Of a stretch of 42,732 bases of DNA, positions 25,577 through 33,655 are shown piece after piece. Positions within the stretch are counted from its first letter, which is position 1. Every line of letters starts with the position of its first letter. A program made the position numbers and the translations under genes. The DNA is from Streptomyces himastatinicus ATCC 53653 (lineage in GTDB: Bacteria > Actinomycetota > Actinomycetes > Streptomycetales > Streptomycetaceae). Where the stretch lies: NCBI RefSeq assembly GCF_000158915.1, contig NZ_GG657754.1, positions 520,985 to 563,716 on the forward strand. The letters are read 5' to 3'. Under the pieces are notes generated by a model that worked only from the letters and a program-made list of their open reading frames with translations, had not been told where the DNA came from and made no database searches.

Positions 25577-27118
25577 TCAACGCGCCGCCGGCTCCGCCCG
25601 GGCGCCTCCGCGCATGAGCAGATAGTGCAGCGCGGCACCGAGAGCCGCGCCGAAGATCCACGCGTACCCGGTCAGGCCCTTCAGCTCAGGCGCCCATACG
25701 GTGGAGACGGAGAAGATCGCGGCGAGCCCGAACGCGGCCAGGGCCCGGAGGTTCCATCCCTTGCTGTAGTAGTAGGCGGTACCGGGTTCAGCCGAGAACA
25801 GGTGCTCTACGTTGAGCTGCCGCTTCCGGATCAGGAAGTAGTCGATCACCAGGATCCCGTAGAACGGGGCGAGCAGAGCGCTCAAGGTCTCGACGAACCT
25901 CGCGATTCCCAGGTGGCTGATGACCGGGACCCACAACGCACCGACGACGAACGCGGCCGTCGCCGTGATGACCCCGCCGGCGCGGGCGGTGATGATGTCG
26001 GGGTTCGTGTTGGACAGGTCGTACGCGGGCGGGATGAAGTTCGCGACCAGGTTGACCCCGACCGTGGCGGCGAAGAAGGTCAGCGCCGCGACGACCGTCA
26101 GCCAGGTGTTGTCGACCTGCTTCAGGATGTCGGTGGGGTCGGTCAGCGGCTTCCCGTACAGGACTCCCGTGCCCGCGGTGATGACCAGTGTCAGAAACGA
26201 GAAGAACGCGAGGCTGACCGGCAGCCCCCAGAGGTTCCCCCGCTTCATCTGCCGCTCGGTCTTGACGAACCGGGAGAAGTCACCATAGTTAATGATCACT
26301 GCGGCGAAGTAGGCCACCATCGTGCCGACCACGCTCACGAACGCCGAGACCGGTGCGCCGCCATCATCACCGTCCCCGGCAATGACGTTCCCGAGCTCGG
26401 GCAGCAGTCGGTTCCCCGCATGGATCCAGATCACCGCCACCAGCGCCACCATGACCAGGTACACCGCGGGAGCGGCCCAGTTGAGGTAGCGGGTTACCCA
26501 GTCGATACCCCGGAGGAAGAGTCCTAGCTGGAACACCACCACGATGAAATAGGAGATCCAGGCGACAGAGCTCAGGCCGAGGAAGTCCCCGCCCTCCGGC
26601 TCCGAGTACCCGGTGAGCGCGATGATCAGCAGCGTGATCGCCGTGGAGGCGAAGTAGGTCTGCACCCCGTACCAGAAGATGGCGACGACAGCCCGCACCA
26701 GTGCGGGGAACTGTGCACCGCGCACGCCCATGCTCACCCGGGCCATGACCGGGTAAGGGATGCCGTACTTGACGCTCGCCTTCCCCGTCAGGTTCACCAG
26801 CAGCATCACGATCAACCCGGCGAGGATGACGCCCGCGAACGTCCACCAGCCGCTCAGGCCGGAGGTCGTGAACAGCGTGGCGGCCAGGGTGTAGCCGAAG
26901 AGGCTGTGGAGGTCGCTCGACCAGACATTGAAAATCTCGAATGCGCCCCACTTACGCTTTTCGTAGGGCAATGGGGCAAGGTCGTCGTTGTACAGCGTGG
27001 GGTCGGGACGGGTGACAGCGAAAGGATCACCATCCGTTGCGGACGGTGTGTGACCGGTAGGGCGAACAACGTTGTGGAACGAGGCTGGCACGTCGGTCGG
27101 GGACTCGTCGTAACTCAC
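25577..27118 (-). CDS. NCS1-family nucleobase/hydantoin/allantoin-type permease
   Basis: 513 residues, about 12 membrane segments. The cytoplasmic N-terminus ends with LYNDDLAPLPYEKRKWGAFE and leads into IFNVWSSDLHSLFGYTLAAT, the first-helix signature of the Mhp1/PucI/Fur branch of NCS1. MVAYFAAVIINYGDFSRFVK and the C-terminal APFYGILVIDYFLIRKRQL are also typical. It imports a nucleobase, hydantoin or allantoin with Na+ or H+. It is a different branch from the permease at 8545. It stands alone, with IS copy 2 downstream and transposase debris upstream. Both NCS1 genes are minus strand and 15 kb apart. Confidence 0.88.
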   Translation of the reverse strand: MSYDESPTDVPASFHNVVRPTGHTPSATDGDPFAVTRPDPTLYNDDLAPLPYEKRKWGAFEIFNVWSSDLHSLFGYTLAATLFTTSGLSGWWTFAGVILAGLIVMLLVNLTGKASVKYGIPYPVMARVSMGVRGAQFPALVRAVVAIFWYGVQTYFASTAITLLIIALTGYSEPEGGDFLGLSSVAWISYFIVVVFQLGLFLRGIDWVTRYLNWAAPAVYLVMVALVAVIWIHAGNRLLPELGNVIAGDGDDGGAPVSAFVSVVGTMVAYFAAVIINYGDFSRFVKTERQMKRGNLWGLPVSLAFFSFLTLVITAGTGVLYGKPLTDPTDILKQVDNTWLTVVAALTFFAATVGVNLVANFIPPAYDLSNTNPDIITARAGGVITATAAFVVGALWVPVISHLGIARFVETLSALLAPFYGILVIDYFLIRKRQLNVEHLFSAEPGTAYYYSKGWNLRALAAFGLAAIFSVSTVWAPELKGLTGYAWIFGAALGAALHYLLMRGGARAEPAAR

Positions 27119-27407
27119 GAACTCTCCCGGAAGGAGGCAGGGGTTGCCTGGGAAGATAATGATGTACGGGCTGCGAATTCAGAGATCGGATTCGACCATC
27201 ACGCACTGACGAAGGTCAATACTCCTGACGCTTCCGGTAGGGGATCGTGACCGAAGAGAGCTCGCCCGACAGCTTCACAGTTTTCGTCGACAAAACGGAA
27301 ATCAATGCCCAACGGCGCGGTATGGGAAGGCTGTTCGGCTATGGAGCGGTTTCGACGAGGTGACTGCCGCAACTGACTGCTCGCCCCTCCCCAGGCGGAG
27401 TTCGCCG
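27119..27407. other. Upstream region of the permease gene
   Basis: It holds the presumed permease promoter, which I cannot place. A 37-codon plus-strand frame at 27248-27361 (GTG, then TEESSPDSFTVFVDKTEINA) has a purine-rich sequence before it but no recognisable family, and I do not call it a gene. Confidence 0.35.
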
Positions 27408-27670
27408 ATGCCGGTCGTGGGGATACGGCTGATCTACCCGCTCGCCTGCCAGACCTTCCGATGGCTTGCCATCACCCGACACCCGACCCGCCCCTGGATC
27501 ACCCAGCAGGCGCGCAACCACCTCATGGACCTCGGCGACCGCGCGGCGTCGGTCCGGATCCTCATCCGTGACCGCGGCGCGTACACACCAACAGCCACGG
27601 ACCGCTTCCTGATCACGGGAGAGCGCCACCTCCACCTCGTCGTCGCCTTCCGGCTGCGGGCGCCAACCGA
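27408..27670 (+). pseudogene. Heavily deleted rve transposase remnant
   Basis: The start (VVGIRLIYPLACQTFRWLA) matches the extreme N-terminus of the transposases described above. The frame then jumps to the integrase core (HPTRPWITQQARNHLMDLGD, VRILIRDRGAY) and jumps again to the C-terminal block ([17 protein letters not shown]). At least two in-frame deletions have therefore removed most of the gene, including the catalytic Glu. The closest relative in the window is the fragment at 21901. Confidence 0.65.
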
Positions 27671-27860
27671 GCGCCTCATCCGTCCGGTGAGCTGTCGTGA
27701 GAAAGCACCTCAAAGCAGGGTGGCGACAGCACCCGGCACCCACTCGATCACCCGAAACGAACCGCCCCAGACTTCGAGGCTAGTGATTTCCGGGGAATTG
27801 AGACGCTACCTTGCACGGGCCCGTCTCGGCGATCGTGGACGCGGCGTGCGTGGAAGGAAC

Positions 27861-27875
27861 TGTGCACACTGTGCA
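27861..27875. promoter_or_regulatory. Direct repeat TGTGCA-CAC-TGTGCA upstream of ccr
   Basis: Two copies of TGTGCA separated by CAC lie 57-71 bases upstream of the ccr GTG. The first unit with its flank is also a palindrome (TGTGCACA). This is a plausible regulator site or part of the ccr promoter, the first intact gene of the polyketide side cluster. No -10/-35 pair is clear. Confidence 0.3.
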
Positions 27876-27931
27876 TGACGCGGGATTAGTCGAACGCCTT
27901 CCTTTCATCCCGACCCGAGGACCGGAATCTC

Positions 27932-29275
27932 GTGAAAGAAATCATCAGCGCCGTTCTCTCCGATGACGCTGCCTCCGAAGACTTCGCCGCGCTCCCCGTT
28001 CCCGATTCCTATCGCGGAGCGCTCACGCTGAAGGAGGAGGCCGGGATGTTCGAGGGGCTCGCTTCCCCGGACAAGGATCCGGAGAAATCGCTGCACATCA
28101 GCGAGGTTCCGACGCCGTCGCCCTGCGCCGGTGAGGTGCTGATCGCGGTCATGGCGAGCGCGATCAATTACAACACGGTGTGGAGCGCCATCTTCGAACC
28201 GCTGCCGACCTTCGCCTTCCTGAAGCGCTACGCCAAGGCCGGGCCGGAGGGTGCCCGGCACGACCTGCCGTATCACGTCGTCGGATCCGATCTGTCCGGG
28301 GTCGTGCTGCGCACCGGGCCCGGGGTGCGGCGCTGGAAGCCCGGGGACCGGGTGGTGGCGCACTGTCTGTCGGTGGAGTTGGAGAGCTCCGACGGGCACA
28401 ACGACACTATGCTCGACCCCGAGCAGCGCATCTGGGGCTTCGAGACCAACTTCGGCGGCCTCGCCGAGATCGCCCTCGTCAAGTCCAACCAGCTCATGCC
28501 CAAGCCGGCCCATCTGACGTGGGAGGAAGCGGCCTGCTCGGGGCTGGTGAACTCCACCGCGTATCGGCAGTTGGTGTCCCGGAACGGTGCCGGGATGAAG
28601 CAGGGCGACAACGTGCTGATCTGGGGGGCGAGCGGCGGACTCGGGTCGTACGCGACCCAGTTCGCGTTGCACGGCGGCGCCAACCCGGTCTGTGTGGTGT
28701 CCTCGGACGCCAAGGCGGAGCTCTGCCGGTCCATGGGCGCCGAGGCCGTCATCGACCGCAGCGCGGAGGACTTCCGGTTCTGGTCGGACGAGCGGACTCC
28801 CAATCCTGAGGAGTGGAAGCGCTTCGGAAAGGGGATCCGCGAGCTGACCGGGGGCGAGGACGTCGACATCGTCTTCGAGCACCCCGGCCGGGAGACCTTC
28901 GGCGCGTCGGTGTACGTCACCCGCAAGGGCGGCACGATCGTCACCTGCGCCTCGACCTCCGGCTACACCCACGAGTACGACAACCGCTACCTGTGGATGC
29001 AGCTGAAGCGCATCATCGGCTCCCATTTCGCCAACTACCGCGAGGCCTGGGAGGCCAACCGCCTCATCGCCAAGGGAAAGATCCACCCCACTCTCTCCAC
29101 CGTATTCCCGCTGACCCAGACCCCGGCGGCGGTGCGGCGGGTCCAGGAGAACCGTCACAGCGGCAAGGTCGGCGTGCTGTGCCTCGCACCGGCCGAGGGC
29201 CTCGGCGTCCAGGACACTCAGGCCCGCGCCCGTCACCTGCCGTTCATCAACCGGTTCCGCGAAGCCGCCGAGTAG
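27932..29275 (+). CDS. ccr: Crotonyl-CoA carboxylase/reductase
   Basis: 447 residues from GTG 27932, with GAGGA ten bases upstream. Medium-chain dehydrogenase/reductase fold with the NADPH motif GASGGLGSYATQFA near residue 233. The residues that hold CO2 in the Kitasatospora setae enzyme are all present with the same numbering: Asn81, Phe170-Glu171 (GFETNFGG) and His365 (GSHFANYR). It should therefore reductively carboxylate crotonyl-CoA to ethylmalonyl-CoA, or longer enoyl-CoAs to alkylmalonyl-CoAs. In polyketide clusters it supplies an unusual extender unit. The ATs in this window look malonyl-specific, so its user should be an upstream module beyond the right edge. Confidence 0.93.
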   Translation: MKEIISAVLSDDAASEDFAALPVPDSYRGALTLKEEAGMFEGLASPDKDPEKSLHISEVPTPSPCAGEVLIAVMASAINYNTVWSAIFEPLPTFAFLKRYAKAGPEGARHDLPYHVVGSDLSGVVLRTGPGVRRWKPGDRVVAHCLSVELESSDGHNDTMLDPEQRIWGFETNFGGLAEIALVKSNQLMPKPAHLTWEEAACSGLVNSTAYRQLVSRNGAGMKQGDNVLIWGASGGLGSYATQFALHGGANPVCVVSSDAKAELCRSMGAEAVIDRSAEDFRFWSDERTPNPEEWKRFGKGIRELTGGEDVDIVFEHPGRETFGASVYVTRKGGTIVTCASTSGYTHEYDNRYLWMQLKRIIGSHFANYREAWEANRLIAKGKIHPTLSTVFPLTQTPAAVRRVQENRHSGKVGVLCLAPAEGLGVQDTQARARHLPFINRFREAAE

Positions 29276-29398
29276 CGTCCCCCAGCCTTCCCGCTGCCCG
29301 TACCGAGGCCGGCCAAGACTAAGGATTTGCGGGTGCGGTTCGGACTCCACTGAAGACAGCGCGACAGCGCGATCTGGATCGGAAGGGACCGACGAGAC

Positions 29399-30187
29399 TT
29401 GGTTACGAAGGACGACGCCACAACGGCCTGGATCCGTCGATATCACCCATCGGGTGGCAGTACGGTGCGGCTCATCTGCTTCCCTCACGCGGGCGGTTCG
29501 GCGAGCTTCTTCCACCCGGTGTCAGCACGATTCTCGCCCGACGCCGACGTGGTGGCCCTCCAGTACCCCGGCCGTCAGGACCGGCGCCGCGAGCCGTGCA
29601 TCGAGGACATCGGCGTGCTCGCCGACCTGCTCGTCGAGGAGATCCAGGCCCTCAGCGACAAGCCCACGGTCTTCTTCGGGCACAGCATGGGTGCCGTGCT
29701 GGCCTTCGAGACCGCCTTCCGGCTCGAACAGCAAGGGGTCAAACGGCCCCACTCGTTGATCGCCTCCGGGCGGCGCGCCCCCTCGACCCGCCGGGACGAG
29801 CAGGTACACAAGCGCGACGCCAACGGCATCATCTCCGAGCTCAGGCTGCTCAACGGCACCGACTCGGCGGTGTTCGGCGATGACGAGCTGCTGAGGATGG
29901 CTCTGCCCGCGATTCGCGGCGACTACCGGGCGATCGAGACGTACACCTGCGAGCCGGGCCGGAAAGTCCGCTGTCCCATCACCGTCCTGACCGGCGACGC
30001 GGATCCGAAGACGACGCTGGAAGAGGCGATCGCCTGGCGGCCGCACACCGAGGGCTGGTTTCAGGTCAAGGTGTTCCCCGGGGGCCACTTCTTCCTCGCC
30101 GACCATCAGGCCGAGGTGAACAACGAGATCGCCAGAGAGCTCGAAGCGGCCCGTTCGGCGGGACAGAGCGCTCCGGCAGGACGTTGA
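29399..30187 (+). CDS. Type II thioesterase
   Basis: 262 residues. The start is a TTG with GGAAGGG eleven bases upstream; no ATG or GTG fits as well. Alpha/beta hydrolase of the GrsT/RifR type: LICFPHAGGSASFF near residue 25, the nucleophile Ser96 in FFGHSMGAV, TGDADPKTT with an acidic residue, and a catalytic His in FPGGHFFL. Such editing enzymes free carrier proteins from stalled or mis-primed acyl groups. It is ten bases upstream of the first P450 gene and part of the plus-strand tailoring operon. Confidence 0.9.
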   Translation: MVTKDDATTAWIRRYHPSGGSTVRLICFPHAGGSASFFHPVSARFSPDADVVALQYPGRQDRRREPCIEDIGVLADLLVEEIQALSDKPTVFFGHSMGAVLAFETAFRLEQQGVKRPHSLIASGRRAPSTRRDEQVHKRDANGIISELRLLNGTDSAVFGDDELLRMALPAIRGDYRAIETYTCEPGRKVRCPITVLTGDADPKTTLEEAIAWRPHTEGWFQVKVFPGGHFFLADHQAEVNNEIARELEAARSAGQSAPAGR

Positions 30188-30197
30188 GGAGAGGTCT

Positions 30198-31379
30198 GTG
30201 CCGACATCCCGAGAGCTGCCCGCCCTGACCGCCGAGGCGCGGCCCGTGCTGGACCCGAGCCCGCTGCGGGAGCTGCGGGCGAGCGCTCCGGTCTGCCGGG
30301 TCCGAACGCCGGCGGGTGACGAAGCCTGGCTGGTCACCCGGCATGCCGAGGTGAAGAAGCTGCTCCACGACGAGCGGCTGGGCCGCTCCCACCCGAGCCC
30401 GGAAACCGCCCCGAGGTATGTCAAGAACTCCCTGCTCGACCTGCTCGTCGCCGACGACCCGCAGGTTGCGCGCGAGGCGCACGCCCGGACACGCGCCCTG
30501 TTCACACCGAACTTCTCGGCGAAGCGCATCCGCGCTCTGCGCCCGCGCATCGAGGAGGTGGCGAGTGACCTGGTGGAGGACTTCGCAGCGCGGGAACGGC
30601 CGGTCGACCTGCACGCGTACTTCTCGTCGCCGTTCTCCCTGCGGATCCTGTGCGAGCTGATCGGGGTGCCGGACGAGGGCCGGGAGCGGTGCGCGGCGCT
30701 GCTGGCCGGTATGGGCCAGATCGACACCGGGCAGTCCATGGTCACCGGGCCGAAAGCCCTGTTCGGCTTACTCGCCGGGGTCTCTGCGCGCAAGCGGGCG
30801 GAGCCGGGCGACGATGTGATCTCCCGGATGTGCGCGGCGGGCCTCCCGGACGACCATGTCGGTTCGCTGGCCGCGGTCCTGTTGTTCGCCGGGCTGGAGA
30901 GTGTCGCGACCCACATCGATCTCGGGGTGGTGCTGCTGTCCGCCCACCCGGAGCAGCGCGACGCGGTGCTCCGGGATCCGGCCCTGCTGACCGGCACGGT
31001 CGAGGAGGTGCTGCGGTCCGCCAAGCGAGCCGGGGCGACCTTGCCGCGGTACGCGAGCGAGGACATCGAGATCGCCGGTGTGACCATTCGCGCCGGGGAG
31101 CTGGTACTGCTCGACTTCGCGCTGGCGAACTTCGACGAGCAGGCGTTCAGCGAGCCGGAGCTGTTCGACATCACCCGCTCGCCGAACCAGCACCTGACCT
31201 TCGGCCACGGGATCTGGCACTGCGTCGGCGCGCCTCTGGCCCGAGTGGAGCTGAGCACCGCGTTCACCACCCTGTTCTCGAGGCTGCCCGGGCTGCGACC
31301 CGCGGTCCCGTTGGACGAACTGCGAACGCGCGGCGGCGAGTTGGTCGGCGGACTCGCCGAACTGCCGGTGACCTGGTAG
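30198..31379 (+). CDS. Cytochrome P450 (first of two)
   Basis: 393 residues from GTG 30198. The haem-binding loop is FGHGIWHCVGAPLAR with Cys342 as ligand. The K-helix ExxR is E270-R273. In the I helix the usual A-G-x-E-T is AGLES (231-235), so Ser replaces the Thr that assists O2 activation. The N-terminus is short with no membrane anchor, as in soluble bacterial class I P450s that use ferredoxin; no ferredoxin gene is in the window. It probably hydroxylates or further oxidises the polyketide after or during assembly. The substitution may indicate altered oxygen chemistry. Confidence 0.9.
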   Translation: MPTSRELPALTAEARPVLDPSPLRELRASAPVCRVRTPAGDEAWLVTRHAEVKKLLHDERLGRSHPSPETAPRYVKNSLLDLLVADDPQVAREAHARTRALFTPNFSAKRIRALRPRIEEVASDLVEDFAARERPVDLHAYFSSPFSLRILCELIGVPDEGRERCAALLAGMGQIDTGQSMVTGPKALFGLLAGVSARKRAEPGDDVISRMCAAGLPDDHVGSLAAVLLFAGLESVATHIDLGVVLLSAHPEQRDAVLRDPALLTGTVEEVLRSAKRAGATLPRYASEDIEIAGVTIRAGELVLLDFALANFDEQAFSEPELFDITRSPNQHLTFGHGIWHCVGAPLARVELSTAFTTLFSRLPGLRPAVPLDELRTRGGELVGGLAELPVTW

Positions 31380-31412
31380 CCGGGCAGGACCGGATTGCGA
31401 AAGCGGAGAGAA

Positions 31413-32600
31413 ATGGGAACTGCTGACATGTCGGACGCCGCGAAACTCGTCGACTTCCCGCTGAGACGACCCGGTGACCCCCTCCCGCCCCCGCAGTACG
31501 AGGACTTCCGCGAGCGCGAGGGGCTGGTCTGGTCCACCATGCCCACCGGTGCCCGGGTCTGGCTGGTGACGCGGTACGAGGACGTCCGCGCGGTGCTCAC
31601 CAACCCGAAGATCAGCTCCGACCCCGGACACGAGGGCTTCCCCAGCCCCGGACGGACCGGCGGGCCGCCCGCGCAGGACCAGGTGCCCGGCTGGTTCGCG
31701 GCGCTGGACCCGCCCGAGCACGACCGGTACCGCAAGGTCCTGATCCCGGAGTTCAGTGTCCGGCGCATCAGGGAGCTGCGGCCGCGGATCCAGGAGGTCG
31801 TCGACGACTGCGTCGAGGCGCTGCTGGCGAAGGGCAGTCCCGCGGACCTGGCCTCCGACTTCGCGGTGCCGATTCCCTCTCTGGTGATCTGCGCGCTGCT
31901 CGGGGTACCGCAGGCGGACCGTGGCTTCTTCGAGTCGCGTATCCGTGTCCTGGTCACGCTGAGCGCCACCGACGAGGAGCGCGACGAGGCGTCCAAACAG
32001 ATCCTGCGCTACTTCAGCAGGATGATCGCCATCAGGAAGCGGCGCCCCGGCGACGACCTGATCAGCGTGATGATCAAGTCGGAGACGATGACCCCGATGG
32101 AGATCGGCGGCGCGGCGATGCTGCTGGTCATCGCCGGCCAGGAAACGACGGCGAACAACATCGCGCTCGGCGCGAGCACTCTGCTGTCGAACCGTCAGTG
32201 GATCGGCGACGACCGGGTGGTCGAGGAGCTGTTGCGCTACTACTCCGTCGCCGACCTGGTGCCGCTGCGCGTTGCCCTGGAGGACGTGGAGATCGCCGGG
32301 CAGCTCATCAAGGCCGGTGAGGGCATCGCCCCGCTGGTCGCCGCGGCCAATCACGACGGTTCCGTGTTCTCCTGCCCGCACCAGTTCGACCCCGGCCGCT
32401 CGGAGCAGCACCACATCGCGTTCGGCTTCGGCCGCCATCTGTGTCTCGGGGCGCATCTGGTGCGCATCGAGATGGAGCTCGCCTACCGGACGCTGTTCGA
32501 ACGGATCCCGACGCTGGAGCTGGCCCGGCCCGTCGAGGAGTTGTCGTTCAGGAACAACGGCGTGCTGTTCGGCCTGGATTCGCTGCCGGTCCGCTGGTAG
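31413..32600 (+). CDS. Cytochrome P450 (second of two)
   Basis: 395 residues if begun at ATG 31413, which has GGAG just upstream; a TTG at 31395 and an ATG at 31428 are alternatives. The features are canonical: I helix AGQETTAN (241-248), ExxR at E272-R275, haem loop FGFGRHLCLGAHLVR with Cys344. It is clearly different from the preceding P450, so the two likely act at different positions. The general look is that of macrolide-type tailoring P450s (CYP107-like), which is family knowledge rather than proof. It follows the first P450 by 33 bases. Confidence 0.9.
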   Translation: MGTADMSDAAKLVDFPLRRPGDPLPPPQYEDFREREGLVWSTMPTGARVWLVTRYEDVRAVLTNPKISSDPGHEGFPSPGRTGGPPAQDQVPGWFAALDPPEHDRYRKVLIPEFSVRRIRELRPRIQEVVDDCVEALLAKGSPADLASDFAVPIPSLVICALLGVPQADRGFFESRIRVLVTLSATDEERDEASKQILRYFSRMIAIRKRRPGDDLISVMIKSETMTPMEIGGAAMLLVIAGQETTANNIALGASTLLSNRQWIGDDRVVEELLRYYSVADLVPLRVALEDVEIAGQLIKAGEGIAPLVAAANHDGSVFSCPHQFDPGRSEQHHIAFGFGRHLCLGAHLVRIEMELAYRTLFERIPTLELARPVEELSFRNNGVLFGLDSLPVRW

Positions 32601-32669
32601 CGCCCTCTGTCCCCGCCCTCCCTCTGTCCGTGATCCCCTCCTCCGATGAACAAGGAGCCTGGAATTCCC

Positions 32670-33509
32670 ATGGCCATACGTCTCGCCCGGCTCCCCGCCT
32701 CGTCCACGGTGGCCGAAGTCTCCGCGGCGCTCGACCGCGACGGCGGTGTGATCGTGGAAGACCTGATCGACAAGACCACCCTCAGGGGGCTCTGGGACGA
32801 CCTGGGTCCCGCCCTGGAGAAGACCGGGTACGGGGACAGCTCGTTCGCCGGACATCGGACCAAGCGGCTGTGCTCGCTGTTCGCGCGCTCCCGGCATATG
32901 GAGGAGGTGGCGCTGAACCCGCTGTTCCTCGGCGCCGCCCGCGACCTCATCGAGCGGCCCGTACCCAGCTGGTTCGGTCCGCAGCGGACCGAGATCGCGC
33001 CGAACGTACAGGTCAGCATCACGCAGGTGATCCAGATCTGGCCCGGGGAGACACCGCAGCCCGCGCACCGCGACGACATCGCGCATATGCTGCCCTCCCC
33101 CGGGCCGACCAACCGCGTGCAGATCATGCTGGCGATGGACGAGTTCACCGACGAGAACGGCGCCACGATGGTGTACCCGGGCAGCCACGCCTGGGAGGCG
33201 GAACGCGGCCCGCGGCCGGAGGAGGCGGTGCAGGCGGAGATGGAGCCCGGCTCCTGCCTGATCTGGGTGGGCGGGCTGTTCCACGGCGGCGGGCCGAACC
33301 TCTCCGACGATCCGCGGACCGGTCTCACCATGGCCCTGGTGCGCGGCAACCTCCGCCAGGAGGAGAACCAGTTCCTGGCCGTGCCGAAGGAGATCGTCCG
33401 GGAGTACCCGGAAGAGTTGCAGCGCCTGCTCGGCTGGGGCCTGTGCCCGCCGTTCATCGGCTGGTACGAGCATGCGGACCCGAACCCCCTGCTCCGCGCC
33501 GAGTCCTGA
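32670..33509 (+). CDS. Phytanoyl-CoA dioxygenase-family Fe(II)/2-oxoglutarate oxygenase
   Basis: 279 residues from ATG 32670, with AAGGAG twelve bases upstream; an ATG at 32646 lacks a site. The double-stranded beta-helix carries the metal triad His133-x-Asp135 (PAHRDDIAHML) and His205 (GGLFHGGGPN), followed by Arg216 (RTGLTM) for 2-oxoglutarate. The family hydroxylates, halogenates or forms rings on unactivated carbons. As the last gene of the tailoring operon it gives a third oxidative step beside the two P450s. It ends 70 bases before a strong terminator and converges on the PKS gene. Confidence 0.87.
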   Translation: MAIRLARLPASSTVAEVSAALDRDGGVIVEDLIDKTTLRGLWDDLGPALEKTGYGDSSFAGHRTKRLCSLFARSRHMEEVALNPLFLGAARDLIERPVPSWFGPQRTEIAPNVQVSITQVIQIWPGETPQPAHRDDIAHMLPSPGPTNRVQIMLAMDEFTDENGATMVYPGSHAWEAERGPRPEEAVQAEMEPGSCLIWVGGLFHGGGPNLSDDPRTGLTMALVRGNLRQEENQFLAVPKEIVREYPEELQRLLGWGLCPPFIGWYEHADPNPLLRAES

Positions 33510-33579
33510 GCGCACCGCGCGCCTGACCGGCCGCGTCAGGGATCCCGGGTGCCGTCCCAGAGGCCGACGACCGGATACC

Positions 33580-33621
33580 GAAGGCCACCGTGAGGGATTC
33601 TCCTCCCGCACGGTGGCCTTC
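33580..33621. terminator. Bidirectional terminator between tailoring operon and PKS
   Basis: A perfect 13-bp stem: GAAGGCCACCGTG (33580-33592) and CACGGTGGCCTTC (33609-33621), with a 16-base loop. It lies in the 146-base gap between two convergent genes, 70 bases after the dioxygenase stop and 34 bases after the PKS stop. It is symmetrical, so it can serve both strands. There is no long T run, as is common in Streptomyces. Confidence 0.85.
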
Positions 33622-33655
33622 TGCGTTGGTCACCGGTCCGTGCCGCCGCCGCGCT

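Noticed and set aside
27248..27361. A 37-codon plus-strand ORF with a purine-rich leader before the transposase remnant.
   Set aside because: No recognisable family and it runs into IS debris; too little to support a gene.
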